Positions 50,458 through 59,411 of a DNA stretch of 64,000 nucleotides are shown piece by piece. Each line of letters starts with the position of its first letter. Position 1 is the stretch's first letter. Origin of the DNA: Alphaproteobacteria bacterium (GTDB lineage: Bacteria; Pseudomonadota; Alphaproteobacteria; Micavibrionales; Micavibrionaceae); contig JAGRHC010000003.1 of assembly GCA_020445145.1 (NCBI GenBank), positions 1 through 64,000 of the forward strand, read 5' to 3'. A program made the position numbers and the translations under genes. Below the pieces are notes generated by a model. The model saw only the letters and a program-made list of their open reading frames with translations, was not told the DNA's origin and ran no database searches.

Positions 50458-51457
50458 AACGTCTCCTTCCTTCCAAAAGCGGCAAGAAGCCAAGGAGAAG
50501 CAAAAGCCCCATCGCTGCCCCAAGCGGATAACGATAAAGCGGCGTGCGGATCATGTACTCTCGTTTCTCGGCCGTCGTTTTCTCCATCTGGTCAATCTGG
50601 CTGTAAACATTTTGCAATGCTTGAGCATCCGCAGCATGAAAATAAGACCCACCGGTCATCGTCGCAATTTTCCGCAGCAAACCTTCATCCAGATTCATCT
50701 CGACCATTACAACCCGCCCGAACTGGTCGGGGTAGGGAACACGGCCCTTGCTGCCGATACCGATCGTATAAATCCGGATACCGTAATCCTTGGCAAGCTG
50801 CGCCGCCTGCAACGGCGGAATAGAACTGGCCGTATCTTCGCCATCTGTCAGAAGAATAATAACCCGTGATTTTTCCGGCCTGTCTCGCAACGCCTTAACC
50901 GATAAGCCGATCGCATCCCCAATCGCCGTCCCGTCTCCGGCCATGCTGATAACGGTTTCATCCAGCATCAGCCCGACAGATTTTGTATCGTACGTCAACG
51001 GCGCGTACTGGTAGGCATAATCGCCAAACAGCACAAGCCCGATCCGGTCGCCCGGCCTGTCCTTCACAAAATCCCCGACAACTTTTTTCGCCACATCCAG
51101 CCGGTCAATCCGCTGGGTATTGGTCGAAAAATCAAGAGCCCGCATAGAGCCGGACAAATCAACATCCAGCATAATATCGTAACCCTTGTTTTCCACCTGC
51201 GTCATCTGATCCACAAGCTGAGGCCGCATCAAGGCCCCCACAAGGCAAGCCCAGATCAACCAAAGTAAAAGCGGAAAAATCCATTTGGCTCGGCTCCCTT
51301 GTGGCGTATAGGACTCAAAAACGCCGCGCAAGATATCAAGATGCGGAAAGCGAAGCGCAGGCAAAAGGCTGGAACGAACCCTTGCCGGCAGCAAAAACCT
51401 TACAGCCAGTGGCACGAACAAAAGAAAAAACATCCATGGCCAACCAAAAGCGAACAT
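50447..51457 (-). CDS. batA: BatA-like VWA domain membrane protein
   Basis: A 336-residue protein from the ATG that overlaps the previous stop (TGATG). Hydrophobic helices at residues 6-22 and about 55-75 and a C-terminal one (GAAMGLLLLLGFLPLL) frame a periplasmic or cytoplasmic von Willebrand A domain. The metal-binding DVDLSGSMRALDF and LTDGEDTASS motifs are intact. An ATG 12 bases upstream is the alternative start. It lies between the DUF4381 gene and the batB-batC fusion, the normal order for this operon. Confidence 0.9.
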   Translation of the reverse strand: MFAFGWPWMFFLLFVPLAVRFLLPARVRSSLLPALRFPHLDILRGVFESYTPQGSRAKWIFPLLLWLIWACLVGALMRPQLVDQMTQVENKGYDIMLDVDLSGSMRALDFSTNTQRIDRLDVAKKVVGDFVKDRPGDRIGLVLFGDYAYQYAPLTYDTKSVGLMLDETVISMAGDGTAIGDAIGLSVKALRDRPEKSRVIILLTDGEDTASSIPPLQAAQLAKDYGIRIYTIGIGSKGRVPYPDQFGRVVMVEMNLDEGLLRKIATMTGGSYFHAADAQALQNVYSQIDQMEKTTAEKREYMIRTPLYRYPLGAAMGLLLLLGFLPLLEGRRRYAA

Positions 51458-51915
51458 CACTTCACCCATCTTTCTGCCGCCTTGATCAGCGGTTCCAGAT
51501 CATTCGCCGCAATATGCCCGTCCGGGGCATAGGGCGCTTCGATCAGGATTTTGGCATCATAAGTCCAGTTAAACCCTGCTGGGTCATGCGCGCTCAGCCA
51601 GGCAAGCCACGCGCTGCCCTCCAGTCCTGCGCAGGATTCACGCCCGTGCGTTTGAATGGCAAGGCCCCTGAGCAATTCTGAAAGCGCGGAAACTTTGGTC
51701 CTTGCGTCATTTTCACGCCGCAAGGAGAGAAACAAACCTTTGACATGCGCCTGCCAACGCGCCGCCCGCCGTCTCCGCCAGACTCTTACCCCAAAGACAG
51801 CAATCAAAAGCAAAATCAATACCCCTGCCAGAATCCACCACCCCGGAGCGGGCGGCCACCAGCTGATCGCATCAAGCCCTTTAATATCATGAAGCTGTGC
51901 GCGCAGGTCTTCCAT
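51457..51915 (-). CDS. DUF4381 family membrane protein
   Basis: About 152 residues. The N-terminus LRAQLHDIKGLDAISWWPPAPGWW is the DUF4381 signature, followed by a transmembrane helix (ILAGVLILLLIAVFGVRVW), an Arg-rich stop-transfer and a helical cytoplasmic domain. AGGAGGA lies before the ATG at 51915; the longer frame overlaps the DUF58 gene more deeply. DUF4381 proteins are regular members of MoxR-DUF58-Bat operons and are probably structural partners. Confidence 0.87.
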   Translation of the reverse strand: MEDLRAQLHDIKGLDAISWWPPAPGWWILAGVLILLLIAVFGVRVWRRRRAARWQAHVKGLFLSLRRENDARTKVSALSELLRGLAIQTHGRESCAGLEGSAWLAWLSAHDPAGFNWTYDAKILIEAPYAPDGHIAANDLEPLIKAAERWVK

Positions 51916-52828
51916 GACCAAATCCTCCTCTGCGGCGCAAGGACCGCACCCCGCTCGCCAGATCAAGCGCAACATCGCGGTCCGTCGAAAGCTCGATCAA
52001 ACCAAGACCAAGCGCCGTCGCAACATTCCGCAAATGACTGCGATTTTCCTGCCAAAGCCGCGCCCAGCCCTCAGCACCTTTCCGGTCCGCCGTATTCACC
52101 GTCAGTTTCTCATCTCCCCGCCCCGTAAAAATAAGCGCCCCGGCAGAAGGCAAAAAGGCATCCGCCGGATCATTCACAGCCACCAGCACAACATCGGCAT
52201 GCCTGTGAAGACGAGAGAGCTGCTTCTTCAAATCATCTCTCTGCACCATAAAATCACTGATAATAAAAACCAGTGCGCCCGACGGCGTGGCCTTGGCCAG
52301 ATAACGCAAATGATCCTCCAGAGCGACCCTCTCCTCGGAATATTCCGCCTGATCGCAAAGCTGCTTGAGCATCCGCCACAAAGATTTACGCGAGCGGGCT
52401 GGATCAATAAACATCATCCCGCCTGACACATTCCCGAAAAACGAACCGCCGATCCGGTTGTTATCGCGGCTCGCCGACCACCCCAAAAGCGCCGCAGCCC
52501 GCGCAGCCTGAATAGACTTAAACGTCCCCCGCGTCCCGAACCGCATCGTCGGGTTAAGGTCGGTACAAATTAAAACACTGCGCTCCCGCTCCTCGGCGAA
52601 CAGCTTCAGATGAGGACGCCCGGTCCGCGCCGTCACCCGCCAGTCGATATTCCGGACATCATCCCCGTGCACATATTCGCGCACCTCTTCAAACTCAAGA
52701 CCACGTCCGCGAAACGGCGAGACATGATCCCCGGACACAATCGACAGAACGGGCCGCCGTGCAGCAACATCCAGCTTCCCGGCTCGGTATCCCATATGGA
52801 GTAAATCTTCAAAATCAGGGTAGAGCAT
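51887..52828 (-). CDS. DUF58 domain protein
   Basis: A 313-residue protein with the DUF58 signature: FRGRGLEFEEVREYVHGDDVRNIDWRVTARTGRPHLKLF. A VWA-like fold follows (ICTDLNPTMRFGT, LVFIISDFM). DUF58 proteins are encoded next to MoxR ATPases and are thought to be their adaptor or target. GGAGG precedes the ATG. It lies 14 bases after moxR and overlaps the DUF4381 gene by 29 bases. Confidence 0.92.
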   Translation of the reverse strand: MLYPDFEDLLHMGYRAGKLDVAARRPVLSIVSGDHVSPFRGRGLEFEEVREYVHGDDVRNIDWRVTARTGRPHLKLFAEERERSVLICTDLNPTMRFGTRGTFKSIQAARAAALLGWSASRDNNRIGGSFFGNVSGGMMFIDPARSRKSLWRMLKQLCDQAEYSEERVALEDHLRYLAKATPSGALVFIISDFMVQRDDLKKQLSRLHRHADVVLVAVNDPADAFLPSAGALIFTGRGDEKLTVNTADRKGAEGWARLWQENRSHLRNVATALGLGLIELSTDRDVALDLASGVRSLRRRGGFGHGRPARTAS

Positions 52829-52842
52829 AACTGGACCTCCCT

Positions 52843-53853
52843 TTAAGGCACCGCCACAACCTCCAGGAGGTGGGCGATAATCTCATCGCGGGCAACGCCT
52901 TCCGCCTCAGCCTCAAAAGTCGGAATAATTCTGTGGCGCAAAATATTGGGTGCAACCTGCTGGATATGATGTGGCGAAACATAGGCCGATCCCTCAAGGT
53001 AAGCCAGAGCCTTGGCCGCATGAACAATCCCGAGCGTCGCCCTTGGCGATGCGCCGAAATGAAGCCATCCAGCCAGCTTTTCGCTGTATTTCGCAGGCGT
53101 ACGTGTCGCACTTACCAGCGAAACTGCATAATGCTTGAGCTTCTCATCGACATAAACACCGAGAACGTCTTTGCGAGCAGTAAAAACTTCACTCTGATGA
53201 ATGCTGTGAACCTTTGGCTTGGTTTTTTTGCCGCCTTTATCCTGATCCAGCTTTTCATCCAGATTTAAAATCTGCAATTCCTCATCATGATCGGGATACC
53301 CGACGACGACATGCATCAGGAACCGGTCGAGCTGCGCCTCGGGCAGGGAATACGTCCCCTCCTGCTCAATCGGGTTTTGCGTCGCCAGAACCATATAAAG
53401 CTCTGGCAGCTTATAACTTTGCAAACCCACCGAGACCTGTTTCTCTTCCATCGCCTCCAGCAGGGCAGATTGAACCTTCGCAGGCGCCCGGTTAATCTCA
53501 TCGGCCAGAATAATATTGTTAAATAGAGGTCCCTTGCGAAACTCAAAAGCGCCTTTCTCCTGCAGGTAAATATCTGTCCCGATCAGGTCGGACGGCAAAA
53601 GGTCAGGCGTAAACTGAATGCGCATAAAATCGCCCTCCAGAGCCCCCGCCAAAGTCTTCGCCGCCGTCGTCTTCGCAAGCCCCGGCATCCCTTCGATCAA
53701 CATATGCCCGTCACACAAAAGACAGACCATCATACTGCGGATCAAATCCTGCTGTCCGATAATGCGGTCCTGAATAGCTTCCTGAAGAGCGGCCAGACAC
53801 GTCGTAGTCTTGGTCGCAGATATATCCTGTTTGATGGCGATACTTTCGGTCAT
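52843..53853 (-). CDS. moxR: MoxR family AAA ATPase
   Basis: A 336-residue AAA+ ATPase. Walker A is EGMPGLAKTTAAKTL, Walker B IILADEINRAP, sensor 1 ATQNP, and EGTYSLPEAQLDRFLM is the MoxR signature. It is the first gene of the six-gene Bat operon and is thought to remodel or activate the VWA-domain partners. The ATG at 53853 is spaced 7 bases from GAGG; a GTG immediately before it is also in frame. A short charged insertion (KLDQDKGGKKTKPK) is seen at about residue 205. Confidence 0.93.
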   Translation of the reverse strand: MTESIAIKQDISATKTTTCLAALQEAIQDRIIGQQDLIRSMMVCLLCDGHMLIEGMPGLAKTTAAKTLAGALEGDFMRIQFTPDLLPSDLIGTDIYLQEKGAFEFRKGPLFNNIILADEINRAPAKVQSALLEAMEEKQVSVGLQSYKLPELYMVLATQNPIEQEGTYSLPEAQLDRFLMHVVVGYPDHDEELQILNLDEKLDQDKGGKKTKPKVHSIHQSEVFTARKDVLGVYVDEKLKHYAVSLVSATRTPAKYSEKLAGWLHFGASPRATLGIVHAAKALAYLEGSAYVSPHHIQQVAPNILRHRIIPTFEAEAEGVARDEIIAHLLEVVAVP

Positions 53854-53987
53854 CACGGCACCTCACAATTTCTAGTTCTGCGTCTAAACAGTGGAAGTCA
53901 TACTATGCCTTTGTAGGTGATATTCAAGGAAGGATTAAATTTCCATCCACCGCATACAAAGTTTTAACAACAACCTTCTGTTTTTGT

Positions 53988-54014
53988 TTGTCATCCGAGG
54001 ATGACGCCTATAAT
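53988..54014 (+). promoter_or_regulatory. Putative promoter with 16-base inverted repeat
   Basis: TTGTCA (53988-53993) and TATAAT (54009-54014) are 15 bases apart. The inverted repeat GTCATCCGAGGATGAC (53990-54005) overlaps the -35 box and spacer, so it may be an operator. The element reads into the 190-residue membrane protein gene. The rest of the 53854-54057 gap must hold the moxR promoter, which I could not identify. Confidence 0.5.
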
Positions 54015-54057
54015 TTCGTATTGAAAAAACAAGATCGTTACATCCAGCGAAAAAAAT

Positions 54058-54630
54058 ATGAAACTGACATTGCAACATCAAACCCACCGGGAGCAGATAT
54101 ACAAATTTCTACTGCTGCTCGCCGTGCTCGTCGGATATTTCCTGTTTCTAAGCTGGAAATACGATCTGGCGACAGGAGGTATAGTCTCGGCCCTGACCTG
54201 GAGCTTCTTCGTCCTGTGCACCCCGGTTGCCGATGCAGGGTTTCTGATCGACTTTCCTGTCCGTCTGATCACCGGCCTGCGAATGTTTTTATGCGAACTG
54301 ATTGTCTGGGCAATCGCCATCGCCCTCAATATCGCAACCGTAACCCTCAGCCCGGAAAGCTACGACAAAACATTTCTGACCTCGCTGCTCTATAAAATCA
54401 TCACAACGCCCTGGCCGTACTGGAGTATCGTCGTCCTCTGCGCCGTCGGAACCTTCTTATCCATTCGCTTTGGCGACGAAATGATGGATGTCTTCGCCCA
54501 CAAAGACAGAAATTTTCATCACAAACACAGCTTCAAATTCAGCCTCATCGCCATGGCAGCCCTGGCGCTTCTGGTGATCTGGGCATACTACCACCTTATA
54601 GAGTCTCTAGGCATAAATCTGCCCACATAA
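54058..54630 (+). CDS. Polytopic membrane protein of unknown function
   Basis: A 190-residue protein with five predicted transmembrane helices: residues 15-33 (KFLLLLAVLVGYFLFLSW), 41-63, 72-93 (LRMFLCELIVWAIAIALNI), 118-137 (YWSIVVLCAVGTFLSI) and 162-180 (FSLIAMAALALLVIWAYY). A His-rich charged loop (AHKDRNFHHKHSF) precedes the last helix. No family is recognised. It is transcribed alone, divergent from moxR and convergent with the 3-hydroxybutyrate dehydrogenase gene. Confidence 0.75.
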   Translation: MKLTLQHQTHREQIYKFLLLLAVLVGYFLFLSWKYDLATGGIVSALTWSFFVLCTPVADAGFLIDFPVRLITGLRMFLCELIVWAIAIALNIATVTLSPESYDKTFLTSLLYKIITTPWPYWSIVVLCAVGTFLSIRFGDEMMDVFAHKDRNFHHKHSFKFSLIAMAALALLVIWAYYHLIESLGINLPT

Positions 54631-54633
54631 AAA

Positions 54634-55419
54634 TCACCCCATATACCAACCATGGCTAACGGCAAGAGACTGCCCGGTCAGGGCATTCGTCTCGAAGCTG
54701 GCAAGAAATACGGCGACGTCGGCCACATCTTGCATCGTTGTAAACTCTTTATCCACCGTGCCGCCGAGCATAATATTCTCGACAACCTCTTTCTCTGAAA
54801 TCCCGAGGTTTTGAGCCTGTTCCGGAATCTGTTTTTCCACCAGCGGCGTTTTAACAAAGCCGGGGCAAATCACGTTCGAGCGTACCCCATGCTTCGCGCC
54901 TTCCTTGGCCATCACGCGAGACAGCCCCAAAATCCCGTGCTTGGCCGCAACATAAGCGGACTTCAAAGGCGATGCTTCATGACTATGAACCGAGCCCATA
55001 TAAATCAGAGATCCGGATTTTTGCGGATACATATATTTAACCGCCGCTTTCGTCGTCAAAAACGCGCCATCCAGATGGATCGCCACAAGTTTGCGGAAGG
55101 CCTCATAAGGAAACTCCTCAATCGGATGAACAATCTGAATACCGGCATTGGAAACCAGAGTATCAATTCGCCCAAAATGCTTTGCCGCCTCATCCATCGC
55201 TGAATTAACCTCGGCCTCATTCGTCACATCCATATGGAGCGTAATCGCCTTGCCCTTATGCTCTTTCTCGATTATCGCCTTGGTCTCGGCAGCCCCATCC
55301 ATATTAATGTCACAAATCGCAACCTTCGCGCCTTCCTTCGCCATCGAAAGGGCAATCCTCTGCCCCAATCCAGAGCCCGCACCTGTAATCACAGCAACAT
55401 TATTTTGAAGTTTCATCAT
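54634..55419 (-). CDS. bdhA: 3-hydroxybutyrate dehydrogenase
   Basis: A 261-residue short-chain dehydrogenase that oxidises 3-hydroxybutyrate to acetoacetate with NAD, a step in polyhydroxybutyrate breakdown. The cofactor motif is TGAGSGLG, the catalytic Ser is in [11 protein letters not shown], and Tyr-Lys in [21 protein letters not shown] and [17 protein letters not shown] are characteristic of this enzyme. Two ATG codons stand in tandem; the second (55416) is better spaced from AAAGGAG. It follows a patatin gene in the same operon, a pairing common in alphaproteobacteria. Confidence 0.9.
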   Translation of the reverse strand: MMKLQNNVAVITGAGSGLGQRIALSMAKEGAKVAICDINMDGAAETKAIIEKEHKGKAITLHMDVTNEAEVNSAMDEAAKHFGRIDTLVSNAGIQIVHPIEEFPYEAFRKLVAIHLDGAFLTTKAAVKYMYPQKSGSLIYMGSVHSHEASPLKSAYVAAKHGILGLSRVMAKEGAKHGVRSNVICPGFVKTPLVEKQIPEQAQNLGISEKEVVENIMLGGTVDKEFTTMQDVADVAVFLASFETNALTGQSLAVSHGWYMG

Positions 55420-55436
55420 TTTCTCCTTTCAAATAT

Positions 55437-55458
55437 ACGGCCTTCTAAATCAGGCCGT
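55437..55458. other. Stem-loop between patatin and bdhA
   Basis: Inverted repeat ACGGCCT (55437-55443) and AGGCCGT (55452-55458) with an 8-base loop. It contains the patatin stop codon and lies just before the bdhA ribosome binding site. No U-tract follows in the minus direction, so it may be an intercistronic processing or stability element. Confidence 0.45.
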
Positions 55459-56595
55459 CCCACTTCGGGTTAAATCATAAGTCGCAATCCCGTCTTCATC
55501 CGAGGGCGGCTCCCGCCAATCTTTCGACCGCAACGTCCGTTTGCCATCATCAAACCCGGCCATCCAGTGTTCTTCCATTGTTCGGCGTGAAAACTCGTAA
55601 TCCTTTGATGAGCCGTCATAAACACTGCGCCGATAGATCAAATGTACAATCGAAACCTTGCGCCCTTTTTTCTCAGGGATCAATGCGGCAATCGCAGGGT
55701 CTTTCCTGTCACGTTCAGGCAAACGCTTGGCGAGCGCCAAAAGATCCCGCCTTAATTTATATTTTTCCCTAAATGCATCCGTATTTAAGCGGGTCCGGCT
55801 GGAATAGATAATATCCTTACGCCGTTCTTCGACATCTTCAATCGTCTCTGGAAAGCATCCCACCGCACTAAAAAGGTCCACCTGAAAAATAAGCGTATCA
55901 TCACCATCCAGTTTGTTCAGAGCATAGGCGAGGGGCGTATTCGAAACCAGGCCGCCATCCCAGTAATATTCCCCGTCAATTTCAACTGGCGGGAATCCCG
56001 GTGGCAAAGCCCCGCTGGCCATCACATGCTCTGGCCCGATCACCAGATTACGATTGTCAAAATAAGTAAAATTCCCGGTGTGCACATTCACCGCGCCCAG
56101 GCTAAGCCGGGGACTTTTCGGATCGTTTATCATGTCAAAATCAATATAACGATGAAGCGTCTCACGCAGCGGCGCCGTATCATAAAAACTGTTCGCCCCG
56201 TCTGCCCCCGGCATCCGCATCCAGGCAGGAGGCGTACGCGGCACAAAAAAGTCAGGAACGCCAAAAGCAATGCTATGCAAGCTGCTCAGTGAAGCATAAA
56301 GATGCCGTGCAAACGCACCTTGAAACGGGTTTGAATAATCCGGGAAATGCTCGGTAATATCACGCCAGAATGCCCGTAATTGCGCAACACGCTGATCCGG
56401 AGAGTTCCCGGCCATAATTGCCGCATTAATTGAACCGATCGAAATACCGGCAAACCAGTCCGGATAAATCCCCTGCGCATCAAGGCTTTCATAGACCCCG
56501 GCCTGATAAGACCCCAGCGCCCCGCCCCCCTGCAAGATCAGGGCAGTTTGTGCATAATGTTCATTCGGCGCGTGTGCAGAGCTGCTTTTGGTCAT
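55450..56595 (-). CDS. Patatin-like phospholipase with DUF3734 C-terminus
   Basis: A 381-residue patatin family protein. The oxyanion loop is LQGGGALGSYQAG, the nucleophile Ser in GISIGS and the catalytic Asp in DGGLVSN. The C-terminal region (SIVHLIYRRSVYDGSSKDYEFSR) is the DUF3734 segment. GGAGG 7 bases before the ATG at 56595 supports that start; a longer frame has no spacing for a ribosome binding site. It forms an operon with bdhA, which suggests a role in storage-granule or ester turnover. Confidence 0.9.
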   Translation of the reverse strand: MTKSSSAHAPNEHYAQTALILQGGGALGSYQAGVYESLDAQGIYPDWFAGISIGSINAAIMAGNSPDQRVAQLRAFWRDITEHFPDYSNPFQGAFARHLYASLSSLHSIAFGVPDFFVPRTPPAWMRMPGADGANSFYDTAPLRETLHRYIDFDMINDPKSPRLSLGAVNVHTGNFTYFDNRNLVIGPEHVMASGALPPGFPPVEIDGEYYWDGGLVSNTPLAYALNKLDGDDTLIFQVDLFSAVGCFPETIEDVEERRKDIIYSSRTRLNTDAFREKYKLRRDLLALAKRLPERDRKDPAIAALIPEKKGRKVSIVHLIYRRSVYDGSSKDYEFSRRTMEEHWMAGFDDGKRTLRSKDWREPPSDEDGIATYDLTRSGTA

Positions 56596-56692
56596 GATAT
56601 ATCCTCCGGTCATCTCCAGAGCGGCCTAAATCATAGGCCATATTCAAACCCAATGCAGCACTTATTAGATTAAATCTTTGTAAGAAAAGATA

Positions 56693-56767
56693 TGGCTGGG
56701 GTACCTGGATTCGAACCAGGGAATGCCGGTACCAAAAACCGGTGCCTTACCGCTTGGCTATACCCCA
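56693..56767 (-). tRNA. tRNA-Gln (anticodon TTG)
   Basis: On the minus strand the sequence folds as a 75-base tRNA. The acceptor stem is TGGGGTA/TACCCCA, with discriminator G and encoded CCA. The anticodon stem CCGGT/ACCGG closes TTTTGGT, giving anticodon TTG. The T arm is CCTGG-TTCGAAT-CCAGG. Confidence 0.96.
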
Positions 56768-56780
56768 ATGCCTTAAAGAT

Positions 56781-56796
56781 GAAAGCATATGCTTTC
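56781..56796. promoter_or_regulatory. 16-base palindrome upstream of tRNA-Gln
   Basis: GAAAGCATATGCTTTC is a perfect palindrome 14 bases upstream of the tRNA-Gln 5' end. It could be an operator or a cruciform. No known site is recognised. Confidence 0.35.
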
Positions 56797-56871
56797 CAAG
56801 CGAACGCGACTCTATACCAGAATTTCCTCTGAACGCAAGCCTCTTTCCTCCAAAAAAACCGCTAAAATGAA

Positions 56872-56892
56872 ATGCAGGTCTTAAACCTGCAT
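56872..56892. other. Stem-loop in the tRNA-Gln / PodJ-like intergenic region
   Basis: ATGCAGGT (56872-56879) and ACCTGCAT (56885-56892) form an 8-bp stem with loop CTTAA. Neither side has a good U-tract. The remaining part of the 56768-57035 gap shows nothing else that I can assign. Confidence 0.4.
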
Positions 56893-57035
56893 GATTACAA
56901 AAGAGAAAGCCAAGTTATCCAGAGATTCTAGTCAATCCCCCCATATTTTTGCTGGCAGGATTTTCCGCAATCTATATATGGTGAACAATACACAAAAGCA
57001 GATTTGATTCTTGGTGTAAGGAAAGGGTAACTGGT

Positions 57036-59408
57036 ATGGGGTTCAAAAAAACTTCCGAAGGACGTGTGTTTTTTAAAAATGCGGATAATGATGACGCACC
57101 TGAAAAAACACCTGAAACACCAGAAACACCAATACCCGAGGCTGTGATGACCGGCGGTGACCAGACACAAGTGCAGATCCTGCTGATGCTCAAATCCCTG
57201 AACGTCAAGCTTCAGGAATCCCGTGAAGACCGCAAAGCCCTGAAAAAACAGCTGGACCAGTACAAGAAGGCTATCAGCGAGCTTGAAGGGCGTACGGCAA
57301 AGCACGAAGAAAACTACATAGATCTTGAGCAAAAAGTCGCGCGCAAACAAACCGAAACCATCAAAAAAGCAACCCGCGTCGAAGATACAGTCAAAGAAAC
57401 CGTAAAAGAATTCGAAAACGCGCGTAAACTTCTTGAGGCCCTCGAAAATAAAAGCACCGAAAGCCAGCAGGCCTTGTCAGCCCTGAAAACCGAAACCGCA
57501 AAACGCAAGGAGCTCGAGGCAAAGCTCAAGGAAAGCGCTGCTGTCCTTGATGGCCTCAAAACCGAGCTTGAGACTCGCAAGAAAAAAGACGAAGAGCAGG
57601 AGCAAGCAGCGCAGGCTCTCGTGAAACGCCAGCAGGAACTGGAAAAAAAGCAAAAAGAGCAAAATGAAAAAATGGTCGACAACGTCGCTGCATACGTCGC
57701 ATTGACCAAACGCGTCAACGAGACAGAAACGCGTCAGGCCGCCCTGGATAACAAAATCGAAGACACAGCATCTGAATACCTGAAACTGGACCGCAAAATT
57801 GACAAGGTAATCGACGATCGCATGCGTGTCCTGCGCAAAATAGAACGTGTAGAAGAAGCCGTCATGCAAACGCGTGATGCCCTGAACGCAAAAGCAATGG
57901 TCCTCCTGACCAATCAAGGAATAGCCGGAATCGATGTCCCTCAAATCGCAGACAAGATCGCGGACATCGACCCGATGGCGCTCCAGCGCCGTATGCAGGA
58001 AGAAGCCGTCATGCCATGGTGGAGAAGACCCATTCGCCTTCATGCGACGGCGGTTTTGCTCCTGCTTCTGGTCGGAGTCCTCGCAGGATGGCTCCTGAGC
58101 GGCGCACGTCAAAAGGCGGCAAACCTGTCCGCAAATGAGCAAACGCCGCATATAGCGCTGCATGTAGATGAAAGCGCCGACACAGGCGTCACATTCACAC
58201 AGGCAAGTCAAACCGAAGAGCCGGAAAGTATCCCAAGCACAAATGATCTACTATCCCCGGCACCTTCAGAAGAAGCCTATGCCCAAGGATCACCCTCTTA
58301 CAGTGCAACAAAAATAGAAGACGCGCCTCCGCCCGCGGCAGAACTTGACATCAATGACGAAGACGCCATGCTCGCCGCAATGGACAAAAACCCGCAGGAC
58401 GTTGCAGAGCGCATGAACGCAATAGAGCCGTCCAGCCTAACCAGCGGGGATATTGGCGCAAATCCTGCCCCATCCAACATGCCAGAACCAATAACCTCGG
58501 CGCCACAAGTAACCCCGGACAGCAGCAACACCTCGTCCTCCGCTAGCCTCGCCAGCCTGAAAGCGCGCATCACCCCCGATCCGAACCTCCCGGAAATTGC
58601 AAAAAAGATAGAAGCGCAAGCCTTTCAGGGTGTCCCCGAAGCGCAGCATGACATGGGTGCGCTCTATGTCGCAGGGCATGGTCAGGTCAAACAAGATCTG
58701 CCGCGCGCCGTCGCATGGTTCGAAGAAGCCGCGAAAAACGGTGTCTCAAACGCAAAATACAACCTGGGCGTCCTGTATCATCAAGGAATGGGCGTAGAAA
58801 AAGACATCGGCAAAGCAATAAACCTCTACACAGACGCCGCGGCGCAGGGGCACCCCGAAGCACAATACAATCTCGGCATCGCCAATATCGAGGGCGTCGG
58901 TGTACCCTACAACCCGCAAAAAGCAGCGGATTACTTCGAAGCCGCAGCCAACAAAGGCGTCGTCGAAGCCGCTTATAATCTAGGTCTGATTTACGAAAAC
59001 GGCCTCCTCGGCGCCCCGCGTCCGGATGAAGCTCTGATGTGGTATAAAAAAGCCGCTGACAAGGGAAGCCCGGAAGCTCGCGCCGCCTTGGAGCAGCTGG
59101 CAAGTTCAATCGGCGTCGGCCTTGAAGACGTAAACCGTATCGTCGAAAGCGTTCAAGCCGCAAAAGGTCAGGGCGGATCATCCTATCAAAGCACAGCAAA
59201 CCAGAGCTTGATCGCGCGCATACAGCAAGAACTCATGCGCCTTGGTCTCTATCCCGGTCCGGTTGACGGTAAAAGCGGTCCAATGACCGCCGATGCCATC
59301 CGAAACTTCCAGCGCCTTGCCAAACTCACACCGGACGGCATCCCATCCGAAGCCCTGCTGACAGCCCTCAAGAGCGACAACTTACCGTATCAAGCGGCAA
59401 AAGAATAA
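57036..59408 (+). CDS. PodJ-like polarity protein: coiled coil, TM, Sel1 repeats, peptidoglycan-binding domain
   Basis: A 790-residue protein with the domain order of PodJ of Caulobacter. The cytoplasmic part (about 50-320) is dominated by coiled coils rich in Lys, Glu, Gln and Ala. A transmembrane helix at about 337-355 (ATAVLLLLLVGVLAGWLL) is followed by a Pro/Ser/Glu-rich linker, at least four Sel1-like repeats (about 520-690, pattern A.YNLG..Y..G.GV) and a C-terminal peptidoglycan-binding domain (about 725-785, LGLYPGPVDGKSGPMTADAIRNFQ). GGAAAGGG precedes the ATG. In Caulobacter PodJ organises one cell pole; here the role is inferred from architecture only. Confidence 0.85.
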   Translation: MGFKKTSEGRVFFKNADNDDAPEKTPETPETPIPEAVMTGGDQTQVQILLMLKSLNVKLQESREDRKALKKQLDQYKKAISELEGRTAKHEENYIDLEQKVARKQTETIKKATRVEDTVKETVKEFENARKLLEALENKSTESQQALSALKTETAKRKELEAKLKESAAVLDGLKTELETRKKKDEEQEQAAQALVKRQQELEKKQKEQNEKMVDNVAAYVALTKRVNETETRQAALDNKIEDTASEYLKLDRKIDKVIDDRMRVLRKIERVEEAVMQTRDALNAKAMVLLTNQGIAGIDVPQIADKIADIDPMALQRRMQEEAVMPWWRRPIRLHATAVLLLLLVGVLAGWLLSGARQKAANLSANEQTPHIALHVDESADTGVTFTQASQTEEPESIPSTNDLLSPAPSEEAYAQGSPSYSATKIEDAPPPAAELDINDEDAMLAAMDKNPQDVAERMNAIEPSSLTSGDIGANPAPSNMPEPITSAPQVTPDSSNTSSSASLASLKARITPDPNLPEIAKKIEAQAFQGVPEAQHDMGALYVAGHGQVKQDLPRAVAWFEEAAKNGVSNAKYNLGVLYHQGMGVEKDIGKAINLYTDAAAQGHPEAQYNLGIANIEGVGVPYNPQKAADYFEAAANKGVVEAAYNLGLIYENGLLGAPRPDEALMWYKKAADKGSPEARAALEQLASSIGVGLEDVNRIVESVQAAKGQGGSSYQSTANQSLIARIQQELMRLGLYPGPVDGKSGPMTADAIRNFQRLAKLTPDGIPSEALLTALKSDNLPYQAAKE

Positions 59409-59411
59409 CGG

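Noticed and set aside
57477..58211. 244-codon minus-strand frame opposite the PodJ-like gene
   Set aside because: It is the antisense of coiled-coil codons, with Phe/Leu/Cys runs and no family features.
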